Source of the DNA: Monomorium pharaonis | Taxonomy: Eukaryota > Arthropoda > Insecta > Hymenoptera > Formicidae | Length of the DNA: 64,000 nt | Direction of reading: 5' to 3' | NCBI RefSeq assembly: GCF_013373865.1 | Contig: NC_050474.1 | Coordinates: forward strand, 5,741,561 to 5,805,560 | Shown: positions 1 through 13,300 of the stretch, piece after piece | Numbering within the stretch: position 1 is the first letter of the stretch | Layout of the letters: every line of letters begins with the position of its first letter | Position numbers and translations under genes: made by a program | The notes under the pieces: generated by a model | Databases searched by the model: none | What the model was told of the DNA's origin: nothing | Seen by the model: the letters and a program-made list of their open reading frames with translations, nothing else

Positions 1-640
1 ATGATATAATTACATTTAATACATTTAATACTGAATTATCTTTTAAGAAAGATTATATATTATTAAAATAATATTTTTTAAAAGTTTTAATCATTTAACG
101 AAACTAATATGTCTTTTCAGTCGTATTTCAAAACGTTTTTGTACTTTCACTTTTGTTATATTTCAACTATTATAATTTATCGCATTTTACACACACACAT
201 ACACAAATTAGTATCAAATTAAAACAAATGTATATTCTATTTAATAATCATTGTTTCATGTATAAACAAAAATATAATTTTTATTTATACATGATTACTT
301 GATGATTTCGCTTATATGTAAGTTAACAATTTTAAGTTTTAGCAAAATATTTTTATTTCAACATTATGACAGTTATTTAAAGAGCACAATATGATTATAT
401 TGATAATGATAATATTTGAAAATTTTAATTCTTCATTTGAGAATATTCTTATTTTTATTCTCAATTCATGAAAATTATTATTAAATAATGAAAATTTCTT
501 TGTGTGTACACGTTACATCCTTAACGCTACAAAATTTCATTTCAGTACTTATATATTTAACATTTCCAAGCTAATCTCAAAACGTGTTCTTTACTTTTCG
601 TGTAGTGTCCAGCATGTCCAACAAACGGCAACGTCTCTTT
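1..640. other. AT-rich intergenic sequence
   Basis: This stretch is strongly AT-rich with short homopolymer runs and no convincing exon, RNA gene or inverted repeat. The only listed-length frame (502-705) resembles no known protein and has no splice context. It is probably intergenic sequence upstream of the acyl-CoA synthetase gene. Confidence 0.5.
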
Positions 641-1341
641 CGAGCCTAATGCTCTTCCAAGTTGCACCAGCCGGAGGAGTGTCGTCATATACGTGTATCA
701 CCTAGATGTATCTCGTGAATTCCGGCTGGCAAGCCGGCCTCATTTTTCAAGATAGCGATACAAAGGTAACGATAACGTGCGCTAATATAGTAACGCACAG
801 ATGGATATATCGCGTATATAAATTTCATCGGGTGACGTGCCGGGGCGCGCACCCCGACGGTCGCGCGTGCGCACACGAGGGTTGGCCATCGCCGCTCGGG
901 GTGGCTGCCGTGGCGCGGCGGTGACGACGAGCGAAAGGGTGGTCGCGTCGCAGCGACCTGGCATCGATTCGCGCCGTCCTCCTCGCCGCGGTGCGCGGGG
1001 TGACGTCATGGCGCCGCGTTTACGGCATTGAGGGCGGCCGGGCAGTAGTCCGCATCGCGCGTGTGAACGTGGTGGCGATCCTACGTGGTGCGATCTACGG
1101 TAGCGAGGGAAAAGGCAGTGTCATGCCGTGGCCCTGACCTAAGCTTCTTCTCCGGCCATCCAAGCCGACCGACCACCCTGGTGCGCCGTCCTTCTTCGCT
1201 CCAGGCGCGCGATTCCTCCGAATCCGCGCCGCCCGTCGTAGTCGCGCACGACAGGACTCTCGCGAGGCGGCCCGCGAGGATCCCGCGCGCCGGGAAATCA
1301 CAGCGAGAGCCTGATATTCCGCCTCTCTCTCTCTCTCCCCC
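641..1341 (+). promoter_or_regulatory. CpG-rich promoter and 5' leader region of the acyl-CoA synthetase gene
   Basis: Base composition switches abruptly from AT-rich to CpG-rich at about 820 and stays so to the first candidate splice donor at 1348. CT-rich tracts precede the ATG at 1342. Overlapping frames on both strands here look like GC shadows. The position just upstream of the first coding exon makes this the likely promoter and non-coding leader. The transcription start was not located, so the call rests on composition and position. Confidence 0.4.
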
Positions 1342-1347
1342 ATGCCA
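1342..1347 (+). CDS. Candidate start micro-exon (Met-Pro) of the acyl-CoA synthetase
   Basis: ATG CCA is followed directly by the donor GTGAGT at 1348. The next acceptor (CAG ending at 1753) opens at GTG 1754 in the same frame as the main exon. Splicing would give an N-terminus MPVSSETVE before the Met at 1775. The context of ATG 1342 is weak (C at -3), whereas ATG 1775 has G at -3 and +4. Either may be used, and the micro-exon may simply be the 3' end of a leader exon. Confidence 0.45.
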
Positions 1348-4300
1348 GTGAGTACGCGCTATCATTTATTGACGCGCGCGAGCGAGCGAGCACGCGGCCG
1401 CGCGCGCCGGTATCTCGCGCGCTCTCTCGTACATCTTGCTCCCGCTTAGCCCTCGCTCTCGCGTTGTTTTTTTTTTTTCTTTCTTTGTCGCACGAGATTA
1501 ACATATTTTCGTCGTTATTGCGATACGATTGCTGGGTAACTCCGTCCGGCGCGCGTCGACGAGTCCGCCGCGCGAAAAGACAGTGACGGTTCCGAGGGTT
1601 CGTCGCGGTTCGTTGCGACTCGCGGTGATATAATTGGGGGCAAAGTCGACGGACGGCAACTCGCGGCAGTAACGCATCTTCCCGTGCAGACATAACGTCG
1701 TATTATGCAGCAGATAGTATCGTAGCCGCCCGATTATATAATCATCTTGCCAGGTGTCTTCAGAAACGGTTGAAATGGTGTTAAACGAAGTGTTACAGTC
1801 TCAGTTCGAGGATTACCTGCCGTACGTGGGTGGTGCGGCCGGCGCGCTCTTCGTCACCGGGATGGCTTACTGGGCTTCCAGACCGAGGGCCGAGAAACCG
1901 CTCTTTCCACTCGACGCTCAGGCACTGCTGTTACCGGTAAGGAAAGAAGCGTGCGGCCACCACGTGCGTCTGCCACTCGCAGCTCGAGTTTTCCCTCAAA
2001 ACCGGTCACCACCTTTGTCATACGACAAATTTTTTTTCGGCGTGTCGATTATAGAAAAGTCGTCAGGTATCTTTTATTCCACAGGCAATAAACGTGCTTG
2101 AAAAGCGGGTTGAATTTATTGTGCGATAAACAATGTAATGGCACTCTTACAGACTGATGTGTCTCGTGTGTCGTATACGACAAGTTGTCAAACGTTATCG
2201 ATTGGCTATAAGATAAAGCATTTCTGGAGACGGTAGAACGTCTTTATTCTGTAATCGATTAGCACGCTTGAAAAATGTGTCGTATGGCACATGAAATATC
2301 GGCCTAAAACGGCAATCCTTCGATCAGGGATAAATCATTTCCTTCGGTTATTCTTCTTGCGATGTCCCGTGATCTCCTAATTTTTCACTTTCCACCCACA
2401 ATGTTCGAACGCACTATTTCATGAGGATAAAGCTTAATACAACGGAGCTGCAAAGGAGTTAGTTCCGTGTCCCACTTCAAAATTTAAAACCGCATTGAGT
2501 GTGCGCTTTATATTAAACAGTCCGTGGTTTAATTTTTTGCAAAACTTTGCTATCTAAACAAGAAATTTTTGCCGAAGAAACGAAAATATTATGATTCGTC
2601 CAACAGAGGTTTAATGAATGTTGATTTGACATTAAGAACTGACATTGGTTTATATTATTTAGTAAGATTATTATTAGGTAAATAATAACATGCGAATATA
2701 CACATCAGCAATTTACACAACACAAGCCTATAGACAATCTACAATTCGCATTATAAATTTTGAATCAGAATTATATTGAAAATTATATAGCGTATTTTCT
2801 GATATACATGTATTTGGTATTTAATATCTAATTATTTACATACCTTTGATATTTAGAAAATTCGAACTTTTTTGTTAATTAAGAAAAGATCTTTGAGTTT
2901 CAATAACAATTAAAAATTATTTGATAAATTCTCAATAGCGTACGTGAATCTTGGACCCAATAGATTCTTTTCTGTTAATTATTAATATCTTTTTAATTGT
3001 GTAATCGGTAACTTTTTTTGAAATATCTTTCAATTTTTAACAAAATATTTAATTTTAATAATTAATTGCAATAAAATTTCTCCAACATTTCATATAATAT
3101 GTCAACATACACTGAAATAATTTTTTTTGCAGTTTTAATTATGAAACGACGTTGTAACGTAATAAAGCGTTTTTATAAGTAACATTAATAATGATTTCAT
3201 AATCAGTTATAAAATATCAAGTGGACTTTGTGCAGTTATAGAAATCTCAATACTTATTACTATGCAAACAACTTGCGCCAACTAATGGATGGGAATCGGA
3301 AACTTGATTAATTCAACTCTTCGATTTTATATCATTGCCACTATCATTCCATGTTATTGCTAGCTTGCTGACGGAAAATTCCAAGATACGACATTTCATT
3401 GATAACGTCATTTAAATTGAACAGCAATACAAAGCTAATGTAACGATATAAATTTATTAAGCATACAGTAAAATTGTTTATATGTAAAATAAAGAATGTT
3501 ATTAAATTATTACTTTTCTAAAAGCGCAATTGATTATCTAAAAATATCGATTATCTAATTAAAATCTTTCTTAATTAATTGGAAGTTTTGTTATAATAGT
3601 ATTAAAAAAACATACGAATTTTTTAAAAATTATTTCATAAGTCTCGTATAAGGAGTAAGTAAACATTATTTTTTGTTATCATATTTAGTCGCAGTCATTA
3701 GTAAGTCTTATCTTTTGTTTATTATCAGCGATATAAATTTAAATTTATAATTGCTTACAATGGAAAACAAAAATTACCATTATTATCATACTCTGTCTGC
3801 AAAAATATTGCAAAAAGCAAATAACTATTATCAATAGATATTTATATGTTATTATTAATTTAATTTTACTTAATCTGATATTCTCTGAATAATTCCTATT
3901 CATGAAATATTTACATCACTGTCTGCTTCACGTATTCGACACGATTTAAACGAAGGAAATAATAAGATTAGATAAGATATTGTAGTGTTTGTAATTAAAG
4001 TTTTCAAAGCATATGATTTTATCAGAATAAAAACAGATTGATTTTAAAGCTTTATTAATCTACAGTTATATTGATTTATGATTAATTTCTTATTATGTTG
4101 CATTTTTTTCTATTTACTCAAATATTAATTCGTAATCACATGTGTGTCATATATTTTTTAAATATTTAATAAATAATTATTTTTAATAAATAAATAATTA
4201 TTTATATGCAGTTATTTTTTTTACTTCTTAAACATGCAACAATTAAATTACTATAAAAATTTATTATTACATTTAAAATTGAGTATTATATATACATCAT

Positions 4301-7300
4301 CGGTTTGAAACTATTTTTATTAATTGGGAATATTTATCATTGTGACGGACTTTTTCTATCTCGACAAAAATTGTCGGATATCCATTTTAAAAAATTCCGA
4401 ACTTTTATTTGAAAGCTTGACAGAGACCTTTTGCACCAATCTATTCAATTGAAGTCACATGCGCGGAGATGAGTTGTAAAAATACATACATGCGCGTACA
4501 ATATTCCGAAGTTGTATTTTCTACATCAAAATTATATTATTCACTGAAAGACAGTGAAAATAAAAATTAAAAATAAATGTAATAAACTAATTTTGGTCAG
4601 TGAAAGTACTCTTATCTTAATCGGAGAATCGCAGTAAATAATCATTGATGATCACAATTATAAGTACAGTACTGCAAATCAGTAACATTTCATTGGTTCA
4701 GATTTAGAGGGTACCATTTGCTAGTAGATAGAACGATAGCTTTTAGACATTTTCCCTCTTAGACATTTTCTTCTCGCGTGCTCGTTGTGAACCAGTCCAT
4801 AAACGTATGTATTGCGTCCACGGCTCATTTATCGCACAAAGAATGAATACACAAATACCAGCACTATACGGCAAAGTGGAATCTCTTGCAAAATATCAAC
4901 GTCAAAAATATGTTTGCTGAAGTTATTTTCGAAGCCTGTCTACAGATGTAATGAGCTTTTCAGATTAACTTTACCAATTGGCTCACGACCCTCATCTCGA
5001 CTCAGTTTACATAAACTTCCCTTCGGGCGCTCGCTAAGGGATATTGAATCCCGTGAACTCAATATGACTTTTTTCCAATCAACATGTTAACAATTTAAGA
5101 CTTTCAGACAATGACTCGTTAATCATTGTTATCGAATGCGTGAAACTGTAAAAACTTCAGTGTTACGTCACGGCAATTATAGTTTTTTTAATTTTTCTTA
5201 TTTTAATGATAGTAATATTATTTTTTTTAGAATATAAAATTAAATTTTTTCTAACGGATTTGATCGGATTAACAAATTAATATTTGATCTTATTTTTTGT
5301 GATCCGTCGAAGCAACCTAGATTTAACGGAGTACTTTTACGGATTCCTCGATAAAGTACGAAACATTAATAAGAAAACTTGACACCTAAAGTTGGTTAAA
5401 GAAATCAGGAACGATATGATCAAATGATTTGAAGAATAAAGATGTAAAGATTTAAAAAATTTTAAATCTTAAAATAACCACGTTTGTTGACTTTGATACC
5501 CACGGATAATTGCTACTGATAATAATGATTAGAATCATTATTATCAGTAGCAATTATCCGTGGGTATCAAATTTTTTTTAAGTCATCATTATTCTTTTTA
5601 AAATTTTCCCACGGAAACGTAGAGCATGATTTTTTATCATTGTAGCAATTTAATCAGCAATTAAATTATTATATTTTGAAATGCTTGCAATATATACGTT
5701 TTATGTCTAACAGAAGCTATCTTGAGCTATGTAAAGTTGCTTGAACATTTGGAAACAGTGTAATATTTTGCATTACCCGCTTTATACTCCTTCGGTCAGA
5801 TTTTGTTTTCACGTCGGCGCCCGTCAATGACCCATAAAGCGGTTGACGAGAATCTCGGGTTCTCGAGGGCCGGTTCGCATTTCGTTGCCTCGTAAAACGC
5901 GTCTCGTACTAACAAACGATCCCGGACTTTCTAGAGGAACTTGCTCACAGCGCGAAACGATACGTGGTAAGAAACACTACAGGACGGAGTGTCGATGCGT
6001 GTTCCTTCGTCAATCTCGGCCATATTCGAGCTGGCGTTCGTCCAAAACTCTCTTCAGCGACGAGAGCCGAGGACGACGACGCTCGGTCGGCGCACTATAT
6101 TTAAGTCGAGGATCTTCGCACGGAAGATAGGCCTTGCGAAGGCCGATTGACCGCCAGAGATCCCGCGTTAATGCTGTCAATACACAAACTGAACTCTCTG
6201 AATCGCGATTTACATAATAATATTTTGAGTGAAAACGTTTACGGCTGAAGATTTTTCGAATTATATTAATCAATCTTACTTTTTTAAATGAGAGAGCATT
6301 TGATATTTCTGAACTTTCTGCTTAAAGAAGATACGCTTGGTTAATAAAACTTGTAAATATAAAATTTATAGAAAATTTGAATTCGGATACACGAAATACA
6401 TACACATGAAAACAGAACCGTTTGATTTTGTACGGTTTGCGGTACAGAATCTGAGTCTTTCTGAAAAGCTACGCTTAATTTAGAGAAGAATTTTTTAATA
6501 TTTTTTACTAATCTGTTTAAAATCTAGAACAATTAGTAGATGCAAATATGCAAACACAGCATAACGAAACATGCTTAACAAATTCACTGCTTCATATTTA
6601 GAGTACTTGATGTACTCGAATTTAATTTGATTTCTCAGAAATTCCCAATTAATTAATTAACTATGTACACCGGCATTCTCAGTAATTTCCGGATTAATTA
6701 TTGCATCGCGTCTTTGTTTATCCAAATTATCCGGACGTTGGCGTGCTCATGATGATTAATGATATTGACAGTATTACAGCAGGCATCTCTTCCACACGAC
6801 GAGTGGCATCATTCGCATGACATTCGCGCCGCGAGCCAAGAACTCGGCCCGAAAGCTTGGCCGAAAGCTCGTCTTGAATTCAGTGGCCGCGGGCGCGTTG
6901 GTCCGGCTGGTCCGATCGGTCCTGTCATCCCCCCGGCGTAAGGAGACTCGATCTATTCCCCGAGAGAGAAAGAGAAGCGTCATCCGCGAGACACCCGGCG
7001 GCGTGTCCCCGCGTCCGTTTGGAGTGCGTGTTACGTGCTGCACACGCAGGATGTCGTCGAGCTGCTTCTTTCACGAGCCGATTCATCCGCCGATCGATCT
7101 CGGCGATCAATCCGACACGTTCAAGGTGGAGTGGAGCCTCTCCGGCAAGGGGATCGCGATTCTACCCCTCGTGTAGCGCGAACCGAATAATCGAACACCC
7201 CTGTGTCTTCCGAAGAGATCGCGAGGTTCCTCGTGAATTGATCTTCCACGGCTTTTCATTCCATTATTTACGTCCATTATTTGGAAGCTCTCCGCGGAAA

Positions 7301-10300
7301 TTGTATTCTGATATTCGGAAGCAAGCAGTGACTGTTCCTCTTTGTGAACCGCCGAAATGCGTTTCGTGACAAGAATCGTAGAAATTAGGGATGCGCCGTG
7401 ATCGGGTTTTAATGTTATTGGTTTGCGAGACAGATGATTGCGTTATTATTTTCGCTTTGTCGACATTATACCTGCGTATGATTTCGATTTCCATAATGTG
7501 TATTTGTCGTAAAAAAAAAAGGTACTTTTGCTTGAAGATAGCTACTTGCAGTGTTTATGCTAAATATAACTAATTAAATGTACTAACTTAAACCCGATCG
7601 TGCGTGTAAATATAATATAAAACATAAAAATGATTCGATTTACATCATAAAGAAATGCAAATCACATTTTGATGTCTAAACATTTTAACATACATTTATT
7701 AATATTAAATTATACACATATGACATTACATCTTTCATATAATATCGTACTTAACTGCTTTGTAAGTGACCAATGACGCTTTCTTTATAATTATACTAAT
7801 AGCACTAAAGACTTTTTCCCAGTCTTATCCCGTGATTACTGAACATTGACGTAAAGTGCAAGTCATTAAGACATCACGGTAATGAGAGTGCACAATGTAA
7901 TTATGAGCAAGTCGCAGCGTGTAGACGCGGCTCGTCATGCCCCACGCGTAACATTTATTTACCTACATTAGTACATATACATTTCGGTCTGCTTATTTGT
8001 TCGACGTTGAGTACCCTACACTGAAAAAAAATTTACTAGATTAGAATAAAATTTTTTCAAATAGTACCAAGCAGAAGTTTTGTAGTAAAAAATTAATATA
8101 ATTTATTTCAAATAAGATATTTTCTATAATTTAGAAAATGTATTATACATTTGCTATCAATCTAGAAAATGTATTATACATTTTCTATCAATTTAGATAA
8201 TGTATTATACATTTTCTAAATAATAGAAAATATCATCTTACTTGAAATAAATATAATTTATTTTTTACAAAACTTCTGCTTGGTACAATATTTGAAAAAA
8301 TATTTATTCCAATCTAGTAAATTTTTTTTTCAGTGTATACCACGGACACCAGTCGTTACACTGGGTGCCACGAATAGAGTTCACAGAGGTGAAATTTTGA
8401 TTAAAAGTTTAAATTCTGCATTTTTTTAGAATAATAACGAGGCGTCGTTGTTTATTAAACGCGAAGAGGGATGTTATCCTTCAAAATTTAATAAGTTGCA
8501 AATGTAAGCTCTCGAAATGTCGCGCCGTTAAAAATATACTTTCCCGACTTTCCCGTTTCTCCCTCGAACCCGATTATTCGTGCGCTAGGCAAATTTAGCC
8601 TAGCCGGCGGAAGCGGTTCGGCCTTTCGTAGCTCGTGATCGACGAGACGGATACGTTTCGACGAGGAGGAGAGTGGCCTGCAGATTGTCGCGCTGTTCAA
8701 TAACGGTTCGCCGACGGTATGTGCATCGGGAATCTGGTGGGTGGTGGGTTCGACGTCGTCGTTGCACAAGCACGTCGATGAAGCCCCCGAGAAGTGCCCA
8801 CGCCGGTCGGTGCTGAAGATCGATATGCCTATATAGGAAACGGCGCGCGAATCTGCATAGGCGTGCATAGGCGATACTCTCGCGGCCCTTCACCCACGCG
8901 CCCTTTTGTCGCGTCGCGATCCCGCCGCGTAATCAGCCGCTCGGATACAACGTAACGCGCGCTGATACGCCGCGTGCGTGCGTGCGTGCGTGCGTGCATG
9001 CGTGCGTCCCCCGGCTAAATTTAACGTCGCACTTGCCGCACGTCGAAATTACGTAACGATCGTGCGTGCCGGATGTGTTTTCACTCGGTGTTCCTTTATA
9101 CGTCTCTTGTTCGCAGGGCGACGAGCATATCCGGGTGTCCAGGTTCTACAAGGAGGGCAAGGAGGGCAAGTTCGTCACCTTCCTCTACGAGGACACGCGC
9201 ACTCTGTACGAGGGCTTTCGTCGCGGCGCCAAGGAGTCCAGTAAGTCATCGTCTTCGGGTAGGGGAGGGGGCGCGAAAGCTCCTCTGGTCCTCGGAAGAG
9301 GATGTGGGAACGTTCGTGGAAGTTAATTCCAATTGAAATCGAAAAAAAAAAAAATTAATGTTGGCTCGGGGGAACATCTCGCGGAGTCGTGGCGAGCTTG
9401 GCCACGTAAGGCCGTTCCGCGGAAGCAACCTTGGCGCGCTCGCACGTCCGTATACACCCGCAACGACGACGTACGCAAAATTGCGCGTGTGTCGATTTAG
9501 CGGCTCGTTTGGCAAGCGGCGCGAGCACGGTCGCGCTATAATAGCGAATAAACAAGCGTGCGAGTGAGCTTCCTAACGAGCGCGGACCAACGGGCGGTGG
9601 TGCTTAACGACGCGAATTATCGGCGCGGATTATAGCAGTGGCGGGCGATTCGCGCCTCCTCATCTCGTCGTCGTCCGTCGTCGTCGTCGATTCGACGACC
9701 TTTCCGACGAAGGTTGACAGTTATTTCGGTCGCGTGTACATCTCTTATTTTTGCTCACGCCCGCGCAACCGACACCTGTCGCTGTATACTTCTATACGCG
9801 ACCTATAACGACGGCAACGGCGACAATGACGACAGACGTGTTCGAAGATCGATAATCTTGCTGGAGATAGTCCGCTCGTCCGGCAATCATACGAGGAGAT
9901 CTCGTGGGCGGCTGTGCGGCTATGCGCTATTGTCAGTCCTTTGTTATCCTAGGTCAAATTAGATTTCTGAAACCCTCTGTTCTAGGTGGAGGAAACAGAA
10001 TAGAGAGTACAGAGAGAGAATCGTTCGGAAATTTAAACCGGTCTCTACAAATTGTAGAACCGTGTTAAAGTATATCGTAATTAGTTCGTTAACTATCTTA
10101 ATTATTGTTATCTGGAATTTTTATAATTAATAAAGTAACGTCTTTGATCGTCGAACAAAATATTTTATCTAACAATTATTTTTATTAGCATGTTACACAA
10201 AGGAAAAATAGAATGTGTAAAATTCAGAAAAATTGTTAGACATAGAACTTTGATGGAATTATCTGCAGTATCGATTTTGTATACGCTAATATATTGATCG

Positions 10301-13300
10301 CTTTTCATATTGAAATAGACTTTTATCTATCACTTTTTTACATTATACATATATAATTTGATAAAGAAAATACTAAATAAGCAAATATTTTAATTGATTA
10401 TTACATAACAGAAGAATGTATTGTCAATATATTTACAAGTTACGCGATGATTGCAATAACTTCTTAATTAACACGTGGATTTTAATTCGCAGATAATGGT
10501 CCCTGCCTCGGGTGGAGGGATGGTCCCAACAAACCATACCAATGGCTTCATTACAACGAGACGCTACTCAGGGCGAAGAATTTCGGTTCCGGCCTAGTAT
10601 CCTTGGGGCTGGCCCCTGGTCAACAAACCTTAGTAGGCCTGTACAGTCAAAACTGTCCCGAGTGGATTCTCACCGAACAGGCATGCTACTCGTACTCGCT
10701 CGTGGTGGTGCCATTGTACGATACCCTAGGCCCGGATGCCTGCGCGTACATCATAAATCAGGCTGACATTAATCTGGTGGTGTGCGAGGATGACCAAAAG
10801 TGCAATTTGCTTCTCGACAAAGCGCCGAGGTACGTGCTGACATATTAATCTTCCTTGAAACGTGCACGAAGGAAATGCTCTTTCAGCCTTCTAGTTCAAT
10901 GTTTTCGAATTGTCTCATTAATAATCCATTAATTTAACCCTGTAACTCTTATTTCCACAAGATAGTCCGCATTTTTTTTTTTATGTGTATATTTAAGGGA
11001 ACGATTTTTCTACATGTTGCTCTTAGTTGTGATTTTGTTATGTTTGAAAACTCGAGCGGCACGCAAACACATCCTGCCATAATTGGCACTCTCGTGGAAA
11101 ATTCATTCTGCGACTATATTCGCTCCACCTACGCTATCGATTAATTGACGGAGTCACGCGTTTAAGAATTAAACGGCACTTAATTTAGCATGCCGGTGGA
11201 GAAAGGCTCTGTAATTTAGTAGTGTGCCATAATTTAATATTCTGAAACGTCGATTTGACGACGATGTCGAACAGTTAATATGAACTCTTCAATATGTATT
11301 TAATGAGGATAACTTCTCTCTTTGAACGACGAATCATTACCATCTAATGTTCGTGTATAATAACACGCAAATAAAACATTCCGCGAAACCTCTTCATCTT
11401 TAAACAAAATATGCACAAAGCGTTCTCAACATTTATATTAACAGATTTGTAATGACATCTTAAATGTTCTTTAACTGTAGAATCTGTTGTTCCTTTTTCT
11501 TTTAACGGATCTATGTAATCTATATGATGATGCAACCGACGCGAGTCGGAAGCCAGATACGATCCGCCGGTTTCCTCAAAGAGAACGCTCTCAGGGCCAA
11601 CCCCGAAAGCAGCTTTAAAAGCGCGCGCGCGTGATGTTGAAAGTGTTAATCTGTAACACTGCCAAGAGCTTGGATGATACAAAGCGGAGCGTTTCCGACC
11701 GAGGCACTACGGCCACGGGGGCGGTGTGTTCACTGTCTCAACAGATTCTCGATCTCGACAGATGTTTACGGAAGCTGGTGGTGGTGAAGGAGACGCGGCC
11801 GGCGACGAATCAGCGAGCGAAGAACCGCGGCGTCGAGGTATACAAGTTCGACGATATCGAGCGACTAGGCGCGCAGAGGAACCATCCGGAGCTGCCGCCG
11901 AAGCCGTCCGACCTTTGCACGATATGCTACACCTCCGGCACAACCGGCAACCCGAAGGGCGTAATGTTGACGCACCAGATGATCATGGCGTCCAACTGCG
12001 CGGTGATGATGCAGCTGGGCGACCACGGGATCTCGTCCAAGGACACGTTGATCAGCTTCCTCCCGTTGGCGCACATGCTGGAGCGTTGCTGCGAGAACAC
12101 CGTCTACATGATGGGCGGCTCGGTCGGCTTCTACAGCGGTGACATCAAGAAGCTGCCCGAGGACATGAAAGCCCTCCGGCCTACCGTTATGCCGGCCGTG
12201 CCTAGGCTACTGAATCGTATATACGATAAGGTGAGTACACCGCGGAAATCTATTCTTGTTCACGGATCTCCCGGGCGGATAAATAAAATGTTACAATAAC
12301 AGGGGAATGTGACATAAAGAAAATAATAGACAGTTTCAGTTGACTTACACGAATGAAGAAGGAAACATCTATTTCCGGAAGACGCGATAGAAATGCGATT
12401 TTCCACGAGAAATGAATGATGACCTCGTGACTTTTTACGGAAGACACGTCCGTCCACTGCAGATCCTCCGTCGAATCTTGGAATCACACACTTAGATCAT
12501 GCGGATCACGTTCTGTTTATCACCGCAGTTTATTTCGAGTAGTTTATTACTGTCGTCCGCACGCGTTTTGTGTTGATCTATAGTATTTTATTTTTAGTTC
12601 GCACTTAGTCGGCCGCGTGATAAATGTGCCGTACAGCCCGTCTCAACGTAATGTAATATCTGATGTAGTTAATGAATCGTCGTTGTTTAGACTGCGGTAA
12701 TAGGGTCCATAGGAGCGTTATTCGCGTAATGATATCACAATTAATCCGACGTAGGCGGCGCAAATGCCGTAAGTTACGCGACTAATCCATCGTATATCGA
12801 TTTACCCGATTAAGTAATTCATCACGGTCGCACTTTCGCGACCGGTGACTGCGTGTCCTTCGCCTATTTTTAAAACCTGGGAGTTGTCGTAGGGCGTAGG
12901 GCGCGTCGTCAGCACCTTTTTGTTTGCCCCGATCTAAAGTCGAGCAATCGAAATTTTCCCTCATATTACACGGCCGGCGAAATGTCAATAACATTATAAA
13001 TTCCTACAGGGAACAGCACGACCCTTTATACAAGCAAGGTTGCGAGCGCTATCTTCTTCCAGCGTTTCCTTTCGGGCATCCATAGTTAAATGAATAGTTC
13101 ATATGTACTTCCGCTTCCGTACAGATGATTAGAATTATCTGTATGTGATTCATTAAGCGAAAGTTACATTTAGATTAGATACAGTTCAATATTTTTACGA
13201 CGCGACACACGCGATAACAGTCCGGCTCTCCTGTGATATTAGATAAAACGCTCCTTTTATAACACATCCGCATGCGCCGGAACGCCCAACAGCATCAGCT

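Larger units (their letters stand above)
1937..9116 (+). other. Large first intron of the acyl-CoA synthetase (7.2 kb)
   Basis: The intron is bounded by donor GTAAGG and acceptor TTCGCAG. It is mostly AT-rich and non-coding. It holds a perfect 39-bp palindrome (5492-5571) and a family A MITE (8019-8335). GC-richer islands at about 5800-6150, 6780-7180 and 8560-9010 could contain alternative promoters or enhancers. The listed-length frames there do not look like known proteins. Confidence 0.75.

Noticed and set aside
1754..2101. Reading the first synthetase exon as a single-exon gene starting at GTG 1754 and running to 2101
   Set aside because: The frame beyond 1936 is intron: a GTAAGG donor lies at 1937 and the family sequence continues at 9117. 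Eukaryotic GTG initiation is not needed.
11726..12142. 138-codon frame overlapping the synthetase exon
   Set aside because: It is a shifted-frame shadow of the exon that carries TSGTTGNPKG.
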